Origin: Deltaproteobacteria bacterium
GTDB lineage: Bacteria > Myxococcota_A > Polyangia > DRWM01 > JAAZOP01
NCBI GenBank assembly: GCA_016218765.1
Contig: JACRCZ010000069.1
Span: forward strand, 24,822 to 88,821
Length of the DNA stretch: 64,000 nt
Direction of reading: 5' to 3'
Made by a program: the position numbers and the translations under genes. Below the pieces are notes generated by a model. The model worked only from the letters and a program-made list of their open reading frames with translations. It searched no databases and was not told the DNA's origin. Positions 8,286-14,643 of this stretch are shown in pieces (the first letter of the stretch is position 1; every line of letters begins with the position of its first letter).

Positions 8286-8684
8286 GGCGGAGCGACCAGG
8301 GTGTTGCGGGGAAGAGTGATACGGGGCGGGGAAGCGAGGGGAGTCGCGCTTGTGAGTTCCGCGGCGATTTCGTTCTATGGGGGGGTGGATCCGGACACGG
8401 GGAAGGTGATCGAGAAGGGGCACCCGCTCGAGGGGCGGTCGGTGGCTGGGCGGGTGTTGGTGATGCCGGTGGGGAAGGGATCCACGGTGGGGTCGTACGT
8501 CTTGTACCGGATGGCGAGGCAGGGGACGGCGCCGGCGGCGATCCTGTGCGGGTCGTGCGACACGGTGGTTGCGGTCGGGGCGATTCTGGGGGACATTCCG
8601 TGCGTTGACCGTCTGGATCCGGGGGGGATCGGGGACGGCGTGGTGGTGACGGTGCGGGGGGAGGAGGTCGTGGTCGGTGAGTAG
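8280..8684 (+). CDS. Aconitase X swivel subunit, probable phosphomevalonate dehydratase small subunit
   Basis: A 134-residue AcnX swivelling domain. The N-terminus VLRGRVIRGGEARG, the PLEGRSVAGRVLVMP strand and the Ser-rich loop GKGSTVGSYVLYRMA are family landmarks; the loop Ser supplies an active-site residue in aconitase-type enzymes. It pairs with the preceding large subunit to form the heterodimeric dehydratase. The ATG lies inside the 7-bp repeat tract and has no recognisable Shine-Dalgarno, so translation may depend on coupling to the upstream gene. Its last eight bases overlap the GTG start of the kinase gene, another sign of coupling. Confidence 0.87.
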   Translation: MSGGATRVLRGRVIRGGEARGVALVSSAAISFYGGVDPDTGKVIEKGHPLEGRSVAGRVLVMPVGKGSTVGSYVLYRMARQGTAPAAILCGSCDTVVAVGAILGDIPCVDRLDPGGIGDGVVVTVRGEEVVVGE

Positions 8685-9465
8685 AGTGCTGCTCAAGCTG
8701 GGCGGATCGGTGATTACCGACCGAGCGGCGGAATACCCGAAGGTGCGGTCGGCGGCGCTGACGCGGCTGGCGCGGGAGATTGCGGCGGCGCATCCCGACC
8801 AGCTTGTGGTGGTGCATGGCGCGGGTAGTTTCGGCCATCCGATCGTGGCGCGGACGGGGATTGACAAGGGGGTGCGCGACCTGCGCGGGCGGCTGGCGTG
8901 GGCGGAGACGCAGTGCTGGCAGAACGTGCTGAACGTCGAGATTGCGGCGACGTTGGGGCGGGCGGGGCTTCCCGCGGTGCCGTTGCAGGCGTCGGCGATC
9001 GCGGTCATGTCGGGCGGCCGGCTGCGGCGGCTGGACCTCACCGTCCTGCGCGGGCTGCTCGACGCCGGGATGATCCCGGTCCTGTACGGGACTCCGGCGT
9101 GGGACAAGGCGCAGGGGTGTTCGATCCTCTCGGGCGACGTGCTGGCCCCCTACATCGCCCACAAGCTCGGCCTCGACTTCGTGGTCCACGCCACGGACGT
9201 CAACGGCGTGTACGACGCGGATCCGCACGCCGATCCCGAGGCGGCGACGTTTCCGCTGGTGAGCCGCAAGACGTGGCCGCTGGTGCGCCGGGCGTTGCGT
9301 CGTTCCGCGATGATCGACGTGACGGGGGGCATGCTGACCAAGGTCGGGGAGCTGGTGCGGTGGGCCCGGCGCGGGGTGCGCGGGCGCATCATCGACGCCA
9401 ACGTCCCGGACCGCCTGCGCGACGCGTTGCGCGGCAAGCCAGTCGGCACCCTCGTTTCGTGGTAG
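8677..9465 (+). CDS. Isopentenyl phosphate kinase
   Basis: 262 residues of the amino-acid-kinase fold. KLGGSVIT (7-14) binds phosphate, HGAGSFGH (47-54) carries the His pair typical of isopentenyl phosphate kinase rather than other family members, and SGDVLAPYIA, ATDVNGVYDADPH and DVTGGMLTKV complete the nucleotide site. The enzyme phosphorylates isopentenyl phosphate with ATP to IPP, the last step of the archaeal mevalonate routes. It directly follows the AcnX subunits with an 8-base overlap (GTG at 8677). Distinguishing it from fosfomycin or glutamate kinases rests on the HGAGSFGH motif and the neighbours. Confidence 0.9.
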   Translation: MSRVLLKLGGSVITDRAAEYPKVRSAALTRLAREIAAAHPDQLVVVHGAGSFGHPIVARTGIDKGVRDLRGRLAWAETQCWQNVLNVEIAATLGRAGLPAVPLQASAIAVMSGGRLRRLDLTVLRGLLDAGMIPVLYGTPAWDKAQGCSILSGDVLAPYIAHKLGLDFVVHATDVNGVYDADPHADPEAATFPLVSRKTWPLVRRALRRSAMIDVTGGMLTKVGELVRWARRGVRGRIIDANVPDRLRDALRGKPVGTLVSW

Positions 9466-9482
9466 GGTGGGGGAGTTCTCGC

Positions 9483-10130
9483 GTGCCCGACCGAAGGCCA
9501 AAGCCGAAGGTTGGCCGCCCGCCCGGTAGCACGGGGCCGATCCGAAAACCGAAAACCGAGGACCGAAAACTGCCCCTGATCGTCGCCCTCACCGGCGCCT
9601 CGGGCTCGATCTACGGCATCCGTCTGCTGGAGCGGCTGCACGCGTTCCCCGCGATCGAGACGCACCTGGTCATCTCGCGCAATGCGGAGCAGGTCATCGC
9701 GCTGGAGACGGACTGGACGCCGGCGCGCATCCGGAGGCTGGCGGACCGCTCGTGGGATCCCGGCGAGCTGGCGGCGCCGATCGCCAGCGGCTCGTTCCGC
9801 ACGGCCGGGATGGTGATTGCCCCGTGTTCGATCAAGACGCTCGCCGCGGTCGCCGGTTGTCACGCGGCGGATCTGGTGGCGCGGGCGGCGGACGTGACGC
9901 TCAAGGAGCGCCGTCCGTTGATCCTGATGGTCCGCGAGACGCCGCTGCACGCGGGGCACCTGCGCTGCATGCTCGAGGCGGCGCAGGCCGGCGCGACGAT
10001 CCTGCCGCCGGTACCCGCCTTCTACGCCCGGCCGCGCACGGTCGCCGACCTTGTCGATCAGACGGTGGGCAAGGTCCTGGACGTCCTGGGCCTCGACGAC
10101 CCGGGCTACCGGCGGTGGCAGGGGGCGTAG
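9483..10130 (+). CDS. UbiX-type flavin prenyltransferase
   Basis: The catalytic part begins at LPLIVALTGASGSIYG and includes VIAPCSIKTLAAVAGC, LKERRPLILMVRETPLH and GATILPPVPAFY, all diagnostic of UbiX/Pad1 flavin prenyltransferases. These prenylate FMN with dimethylallyl phosphate to make the cofactor of UbiD enzymes, so this gene would service the decarboxylase at the head of the operon. The start is uncertain. GTG at 9483, with GGGGGAG upstream, gives 215 residues with an unusual basic N-terminal extension encoded partly by repeated ACCGAAAACC units (9541-9570). The conserved domain needs only the region from a CTG at 9570, so that CTG is the alternative. The gene starts 17 bases after the kinase. 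Confidence 0.85.
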   Translation: MPDRRPKPKVGRPPGSTGPIRKPKTEDRKLPLIVALTGASGSIYGIRLLERLHAFPAIETHLVISRNAEQVIALETDWTPARIRRLADRSWDPGELAAPIASGSFRTAGMVIAPCSIKTLAAVAGCHAADLVARAADVTLKERRPLILMVRETPLHAGHLRCMLEAAQAGATILPPVPAFYARPRTVADLVDQTVGKVLDVLGLDDPGYRRWQGA

Positions 10131-10152
10131 AGCCATCGAGTCGGCGCGGCGC

Positions 10153-10596
10153 CTACTCCCAGGTCTCGATCGCGAAGCGCACGCGCACCACGTGCCCCGC
10201 CTCGGCGCGGGCCAACCCCGCGAAGAACTCCTGGAGCACCCCCTCGGTGGCCTGCGACAGGGTCTCGTAGAAGAGCTGGGCATGCTCTTCGGCCTCGAGC
10301 GCCACCTGCATGGCCTGGCGGACGCTGACGTTCTCCTTCCAGGCCCAGCCCGGCGCGCTCTCCACGGCTTCCACCGAGTGGTCGGCGGCACTCGGCAGCT
10401 CGCCGTGGGCGACCCGTTCGGCCATGGCCGAGACGGCCTGCGCGTGCGCATCCTCTTCGGCGGCGAGATTGGCCAGGAACTCCCGGGCGTCCTGTCGCCG
10501 CGTGGCTTCGAGCAGCCGGCGGTAGAAGCGGGCCGCCGCTCGCTCGATCTCGACCGCGTTGCGGATGGCCTGCTCGATGGTCAATGGTCGGTTCAT
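10153..10596 (-). CDS. Ferritin-like (rubrerythrin-type) diiron protein
   Basis: A 147-residue four-helix protein with two ferritin-like half-repeats. Ligand-type motifs are EIERAAARFY in helix 1, AAEEDAHAQ in helix 2, EAEEHAQLFYETL in helix 3 and ARAEAGHVV in helix 4, enough Glu/His for a diiron site. Such proteins usually reduce peroxide or handle iron. No rubredoxin C-x2-C domain is present. Its ATG overlaps the stop of a 14-codon ORF (ATGA), and a CsbD-like gene lies further upstream, which suggests a small stress-response unit. It converges with the mevalonate-type operon, 22 bases from the UbiX stop. Confidence 0.8.
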   Translation of the reverse strand: MNRPLTIEQAIRNAVEIERAAARFYRRLLEATRRQDAREFLANLAAEEDAHAQAVSAMAERVAHGELPSAADHSVEAVESAPGWAWKENVSVRQAMQVALEAEEHAQLFYETLSQATEGVLQEFFAGLARAEAGHVVRVRFAIETWE

Positions 10597-10637
10597 GCGG
10601 CGAAGATGACCAGAACGACGATCAATCCGGTACTCAT
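10593..10637 (-). CDS. Possible 14-residue hydrophobic leader peptide
   Basis: A micro-ORF reads MSTGLIVVLVIFAA and then TGA. A GGAGAAG Shine-Dalgarno lies 6 bases before its ATG, and its TGA overlaps the ATG of the ferritin-like gene. The peptide is almost entirely hydrophobic, compatible with a single membrane helix or a translational leader for the downstream gene. It is short enough to occur by chance; the support is the combination of ribosome site and ATGA overlap. Confidence 0.35.
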   Translation of the reverse strand: MSTGLIVVLVIFAA

Positions 10638-10709
10638 GATGACTTCTCCATTGCCATGGCCCGATGCCCGTGAATGTCGTGCGCCTTCGTCCCGCGGGCG
10701 TGGCGCCTG

Positions 10710-10907
10710 CTACTTCACGGCGTCCTTGACGGACTGCGTGGCGTCTTCCGCCGCATCCTTCACGGCGTCCGTGGCGTCCTTGACGACTCCCTTGACCTTG
10801 CCCTTGAGCTCGTCCCTCTGGCCTTCCCGTTTGAGGGACTTGTCGCCCGTGAGATTGCCCACGGCCTGCTTGATCTTGCCCTTTACCTTGTCCGCGAATC
10901 CGCCCAT
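10710..10907 (-). CDS. CsbD-like stress protein
   Basis: A 65-residue hydrophilic protein, very rich in Lys, Asp and Ala. It carries the CsbD signature GKIKQAVGNLTGD followed by GQRDELKGKVKG and a helical tail of VKDA repeats. CsbD proteins accumulate under general stress; the molecular function is unknown. A perfect AAGGAGGT Shine-Dalgarno lies 6 bases before the ATG. Further upstream on the same strand, GGAAC (10971-10967) and CGTC (10951-10948) are 15 bases apart, reminiscent of ECF-sigma promoters but at weak confidence. The next genes downstream are the micro-ORF and ferritin-like gene, probably co-regulated. Confidence 0.88.
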   Translation of the reverse strand: MGGFADKVKGKIKQAVGNLTGDKSLKREGQRDELKGKVKGVVKDATDAVKDAAEDATQSVKDAVK

Positions 10908-11092
10908 GTGGTACCTCCTTCGCCGGCGGGAAACGTGCCCTCCGGCAGACGAGCATCGTTGGTGCAGTTCCCGGGCCAGCGCGGGAACGCGGCGGATCCC
11001 GTCCGGTTGCGTCGAAGCCGGTCGCTGCCGACCGCGTCATGTTGGCCGATGGTCCGTTCGTTCTGATTGCGCTTCCCCGCCCCGCCCCGGGA

Positions 11093-11121
11093 TTGCGTCC
11101 GCCCCGTCGCGCTCGTACACT
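11093..11121 (+). promoter_or_regulatory. Candidate promoter of the cysteine-repeat lipoprotein gene
   Basis: TTGCGT (11093-11098) and TACACT (11116-11121) are separated by 17 bases and stand 19 bases before the ATG. A GAGGAG ribosome site lies between the -10 and the start. Confidence 0.4.
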
Positions 11122-11140
11122 TCTGCGAGGAGTGGCGGCG

Positions 11141-12136
11141 ATGGGACCGGCATGGACAACGGGGCCTGGGGAGCGGCGGCGACCCGTGGCGTTCGCCGCC
11201 GGCGGAGCGATGCTCGTGCTTGCCGCCGCCTGCGCCGTGCAGGGGCCGACGCTGTGCGAGAACGATCTGGACTGCGTGGGCGGCCGCTGCGACATCTTCA
11301 GCGGGACGTGCGTCTGGATCCCCGATGCGCGCATCGACACGGGCTCGTGCGACCAGGCCGCGTGCGACAGCTCGTGCCGCACGTCCGGGTACGCGGCGGG
11401 CTCCTGTTCCACGGGAAGCTGCACGTGCAGCGGGTCGCCGGACGGCGGGACCGAGGACGCCGGGCCGGACGACGGCGGGCCGGACGAGGCGCCGGGGTGC
11501 GATCCCGCCCTGTGCACCTCGATCTGCGTCGGCCTGGGGTCGCCCACGGGCCGCTGCGAGGCGGACTCGTGCGTCTGTTCCGGCGGCGGCGATGCCGACG
11601 CCGTGATCGACGACGGGGCGGTGGACGAGGCGCCGGCCGACGAGGGTACCGCGGTGGACGACGCCGGCGCGCCGGACGAGGCGCGGGACGACGGCACGAT
11701 CGACGAGACGGCGCCGCCCGAGGACGTCGCGATCGAGGACGCGGCGACGCCCGACGAGGCCGTCGCCGACGAGACGTCGCCGCCCGAGGACGCGGGCGCG
11801 CCCGAGGACACGGCGCCGCCCACGGGGCCCTGCGGCGGACCGTTCTCCGGCAGCGGCGACTGGGGTGACAGCGGGTGGTACTGCCTGGACAACTACAGCT
11901 TCCGCGCCATCGCCGGGAACACCTATACCATCTCCACCTGCGCCTCGTGTTCCGGCGACACCTATGTCGTGGTCAGCGGCGCGTGCACCTGCGAGGACGA
12001 CGACGGCTGCGGCGGGCTGTGTTCGGAGTGCACGTGCACGGCGACGTCCGACGGGGACGCCAACATCTGCGCCTCGACCTACGGCACCTCGTCCGCCACG
12101 TGGAGCTACACCGTCAGCGGCGTCTGCCGCCTGTAG
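11141..12136 (+). CDS. Cysteine-repeat lipoprotein with acidic linker
   Basis: 331 residues. The signal sequence ends in the lipobox LAAAC. The mature protein has two copies of a six-Cys motif, C-x4-C-x3-C-x9-C-x4-C-x-C (CDQAACDSSC... and CDPALCTSIC...), each followed by Ser/Gly. A roughly 95-residue Asp/Glu/Ala/Pro-rich linker leads to a C-terminal Cys-rich domain (GPCGGPFSGSGDWG onward) with several disulfide-type pairs. The linker style DGG/DEAPADEG is frequent in myxobacterial surface lipoproteins. The same motif recurs in the minus-strand lipoprotein near 22 kb. Start: ATG with GAGGAG 8 bases upstream. Function unknown; probably surface-exposed. Confidence 0.78.
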   Translation: MGPAWTTGPGERRRPVAFAAGGAMLVLAAACAVQGPTLCENDLDCVGGRCDIFSGTCVWIPDARIDTGSCDQAACDSSCRTSGYAAGSCSTGSCTCSGSPDGGTEDAGPDDGGPDEAPGCDPALCTSICVGLGSPTGRCEADSCVCSGGGDADAVIDDGAVDEAPADEGTAVDDAGAPDEARDDGTIDETAPPEDVAIEDAATPDEAVADETSPPEDAGAPEDTAPPTGPCGGPFSGSGDWGDSGWYCLDNYSFRAIAGNTYTISTCASCSGDTYVVVSGACTCEDDDGCGGLCSECTCTATSDGDANICASTYGTSSATWSYTVSGVCRL

Positions 12137-12139
12137 GGC

Positions 12140-12169
12140 TTGACCTCCCCCGGCGCTCCCCCGTACGGT
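12140..12169 (+). promoter_or_regulatory. Candidate promoter of purB-purC
   Basis: TTGACC (12140-12145), an 18-base C-rich spacer and TACGGT (12164-12169) stand about 50 bases before the purB ATG. The elements resemble other candidate promoters in this window. Confidence 0.42.
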
Positions 12170-12219
12170 CCGCGCGTGGCGGGGCCGGCGTGACGGCCCG
12201 GCTCCCGGAGAGGTGAGCG

Positions 12220-13524
12220 ATGATTCCGCGCTACTCGCGTCCCGCGATGACGGCCGTGTGGTCCGATCGGATGCGCTACGAGACGTGGCTGGAGGTCGAG
12301 TTGGCGGCGTGCGAGGCGATGGAGGACGCGGGCACGGTGCCCCGCGGCACGGCCGAGGCGGTGCGGGCCAAGGCGCGGCTCGACGAGAAGCGCATCCTGG
12401 AGATCGAGGAGCAGACCCGGCACGACGTGATCGCGTTCCTGACGCACGTCGAGGAGCTGGCGGGCGAGCCGGCGCGCCACCTCCACCGCGGGATGACGTC
12501 GTCCGACGTCCTGGACACGGCGCTGGCGCTGCAGCTCGACCGCGCCTCGCGGCTGATCGACGAGGGGCTCGTCGAGCTGCGCGGCGCGGCGCGCGAGCAG
12601 GCGTTGCGGCACAAGGTGCTGCCGATGATCGGGCGGACGCACGGCATCCACGCCGAGCCGATCACGCTGGGTCTGGTCTTCGCGGGCTGGTACGCCGAGC
12701 TGGGCCGGGCGCGAGCGCGTTTTCGCGCGGCGTGGGACGAGATCAAGACCGGCAAGCTGGCGGGCGCCGTGGGAACCTACGCCCATCTCTCGCCGGAGCT
12801 GGAGGCCGCGGCGCTGGGGAAGCTCGGCCTGCGTCCGGAGACGGTGCCGACGCAGATCGTGCAGCGCGACCGTCACGCCGCGTACCTCGGCGCCCTGGCC
12901 CTGGTCGCGGCGGCGGTCGAGCGCATCGCGCTGGCGGTGCGGCACTGGCAGCGGACCGAGGTGCGGGAGGTCGAGGAGCCGTTCGGCAAGGGGCAGCGCG
13001 GCTCGTCGGCGATGCCGCACAAGCGCAACCCGATCCTCTCGGAGAACCTCTGCGGGCTCTCGCGGCTGGTGCGGGCCTACGCCGGCGCGGGCCTGGAGAA
13101 CGTGGCGTTGTGGCACGAGCGGGACATCAGCCATTCGTCGGTGGAGCGGGTGGCGCTGGCGGACGCCGCGACGCTGGTGGATTTCATGCTCCGCCGCGCC
13201 GCGGGGCTGGTGCGCGGCCTGGTCGTGCACGAGGATCGCATTCGCGCGAACCTCGAGAGCACGCGCGGCCTGGTCTATTCCGAGGGGCTGCTCCTGGCGC
13301 TGGTCGACGCCGGGACGCCGCGGCAGGAGGCCTACGGGTACGTGCAGCGCGCGGCGATGCGGGTATGGGACGAGGGGTTGGCGTTCGCCGACGCGGCGCG
13401 GGCGTCCGCCGAGATCGCCCGGCGGCTGCCGGCGAAGACGATCGACGAGCTGTTCGACCCGGCGCACGTCCTGCGCCACGCGGCGGCGATCGTCGAGCGT
13501 GCGCTGGGCGAGGTTGACGAGTAG
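12220..13524 (+). CDS. purB: Adenylosuccinate lyase
   Basis: 434 residues, the usual length for bacterial PurB. Conserved features are [22 protein letters not shown] at the N-terminus, the [18 protein letters not shown] region, [14 protein letters not shown] with the catalytic His, and the fumarase-superfamily signature [17 protein letters not shown] with the mobile catalytic Ser loop. It cleaves SAICAR to AICAR and adenylosuccinate to AMP, releasing fumarate. A GGAGAGG ribosome site precedes the ATG. purC, which makes SAICAR, follows within 45 bases, so consecutive purine steps are encoded together. Confidence 0.96.
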   Translation: MIPRYSRPAMTAVWSDRMRYETWLEVELAACEAMEDAGTVPRGTAEAVRAKARLDEKRILEIEEQTRHDVIAFLTHVEELAGEPARHLHRGMTSSDVLDTALALQLDRASRLIDEGLVELRGAAREQALRHKVLPMIGRTHGIHAEPITLGLVFAGWYAELGRARARFRAAWDEIKTGKLAGAVGTYAHLSPELEAAALGKLGLRPETVPTQIVQRDRHAAYLGALALVAAAVERIALAVRHWQRTEVREVEEPFGKGQRGSSAMPHKRNPILSENLCGLSRLVRAYAGAGLENVALWHERDISHSSVERVALADAATLVDFMLRRAAGLVRGLVVHEDRIRANLESTRGLVYSEGLLLALVDAGTPRQEAYGYVQRAAMRVWDEGLAFADAARASAEIARRLPAKTIDELFDPAHVLRHAAAIVERALGEVDE

Positions 13525-13565
13525 CGGGGTAGCCGCGGGTCGCGGCCCGCCGCGAGGAGATGCAC

Positions 13566-14534
13566 ATGGTGGACGAGAAGACGCTGCGTGAGGCTTTGGA
13601 CCGGACCCTGGAGTCCACGGAGCTCGCCGGGCTGGGCGCGCTGCGGCGCGGCAAGGTGCGCGACTCGTACGTGGGGCGGGAGCGGCGCGTGATCGTCACG
13701 ACCGACCGCCTCTCGGCGTTCGACCGCGTGCTCACGACGCTGCCGTTCAAGGGCCAGGTGCTCAACCGCTGTGCCGCGTTCTGGTTCGACAAGACACGCG
13801 ACGTCGTGCCCAACCACGTGCTCTCCGTGCCCGATCCTTCCGCGATGGTCGTGACCGAGTGCGCGCTCATTCCGGTGGAGATGGTCGTCCGCGGGTACAT
13901 GACGGGCACGACGACGACTTCGATCTGGTATCGCTACGAGAAGGGCGACCGGCTGTACTGCGGGCACGAGCTGCCCGACGGGCTGCGCAAGCACCAGCGG
14001 CTGGAGCGGCCGCTGATCACCCCGACGACGAAGGCCGAGGGTGGGGCGCACGACGCGCTGGCCAGTCGCGAGGAGCTGATCGCGATGGGCGCGTGCGACG
14101 CGAGGACGTTCGACGCGATGGCCGAACACGCCCTGACGCTGTTCCGGATCGGGCAGGAGCATTGCGCGAGGAACGGGCTTTTGCTGGTCGACACGAAGTA
14201 CGAGTTCGGCCGGGCGAAGGACGGGACGATCGTGGTCATCGACGAGGTGCACACGCCGGACTCGTCGCGCTTCTGGGTCGCGGGCACGTACGAGCAGCGT
14301 CTGGCGGAGGGTGGCGACCCCGACGCGCTGGACAAGGAGTACGTGCGTCGCTGGTACGCGGCGCGTGGTTTCCGCGGCGACGGGGAGGCGCCGGCGATTC
14401 CGGACGAGGTGCGTGTCGAGGCGGCGCGGCGCTACATCGACGCCTTCGAGCGCATCACCGGCACGTCCTTCGTCCCCGATCGGGAGGATCCCGCCGCGCG
14501 GCTGGCGCGGAACCTGGCGCCCTTCGCGGGGTGA
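13566..14534 (+). CDS. purC: SAICAR synthetase
   Basis: 322 residues. RRGKVRDSYV starts the ATP-grasp-like fold; TTDRLSAFDRVLTTLPFKG, RGYMTGTTTTSIWYRY and VDTKYEFGRAKDGTIVVIDE are PurC landmarks (substrate, acidic metal site). It condenses CAIR with aspartate using ATP. The ATG at 13566 is preferred because GAGGAG ends 6 bases upstream; the ATG at 13560 would abut the ribosome site. The length is that of the longer, yeast-like PurC class rather than the short 240-residue class. It forms an operon with purB and converges with recG, leaving a 109-base gap in which I see no gene. Confidence 0.95.
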   Translation: MVDEKTLREALDRTLESTELAGLGALRRGKVRDSYVGRERRVIVTTDRLSAFDRVLTTLPFKGQVLNRCAAFWFDKTRDVVPNHVLSVPDPSAMVVTECALIPVEMVVRGYMTGTTTTSIWYRYEKGDRLYCGHELPDGLRKHQRLERPLITPTTKAEGGAHDALASREELIAMGACDARTFDAMAEHALTLFRIGQEHCARNGLLLVDTKYEFGRAKDGTIVVIDEVHTPDSSRFWVAGTYEQRLAEGGDPDALDKEYVRRWYAARGFRGDGEAPAIPDEVRVEAARRYIDAFERITGTSFVPDREDPAARLARNLAPFAG

Positions 14535-14643
14535 GCCAGCGATCGCATGGTCCGTGAGGACGTGCCGGCCCACTCCGGATGGGGAGAGGTGGGGAGGGTT
14601 CGGGAGCGACGACCGGGAGCCCGGGACCGGGAACCTGCCCTGT

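Noticed and set aside
7048..8684. Aconitase X as hydroxyproline dehydratase.
   Set aside because: Possible for the family, but UbiD, IPK and UbiX in the same operon favour the mevalonate phosphate substrate; kept only as a test in the findings.
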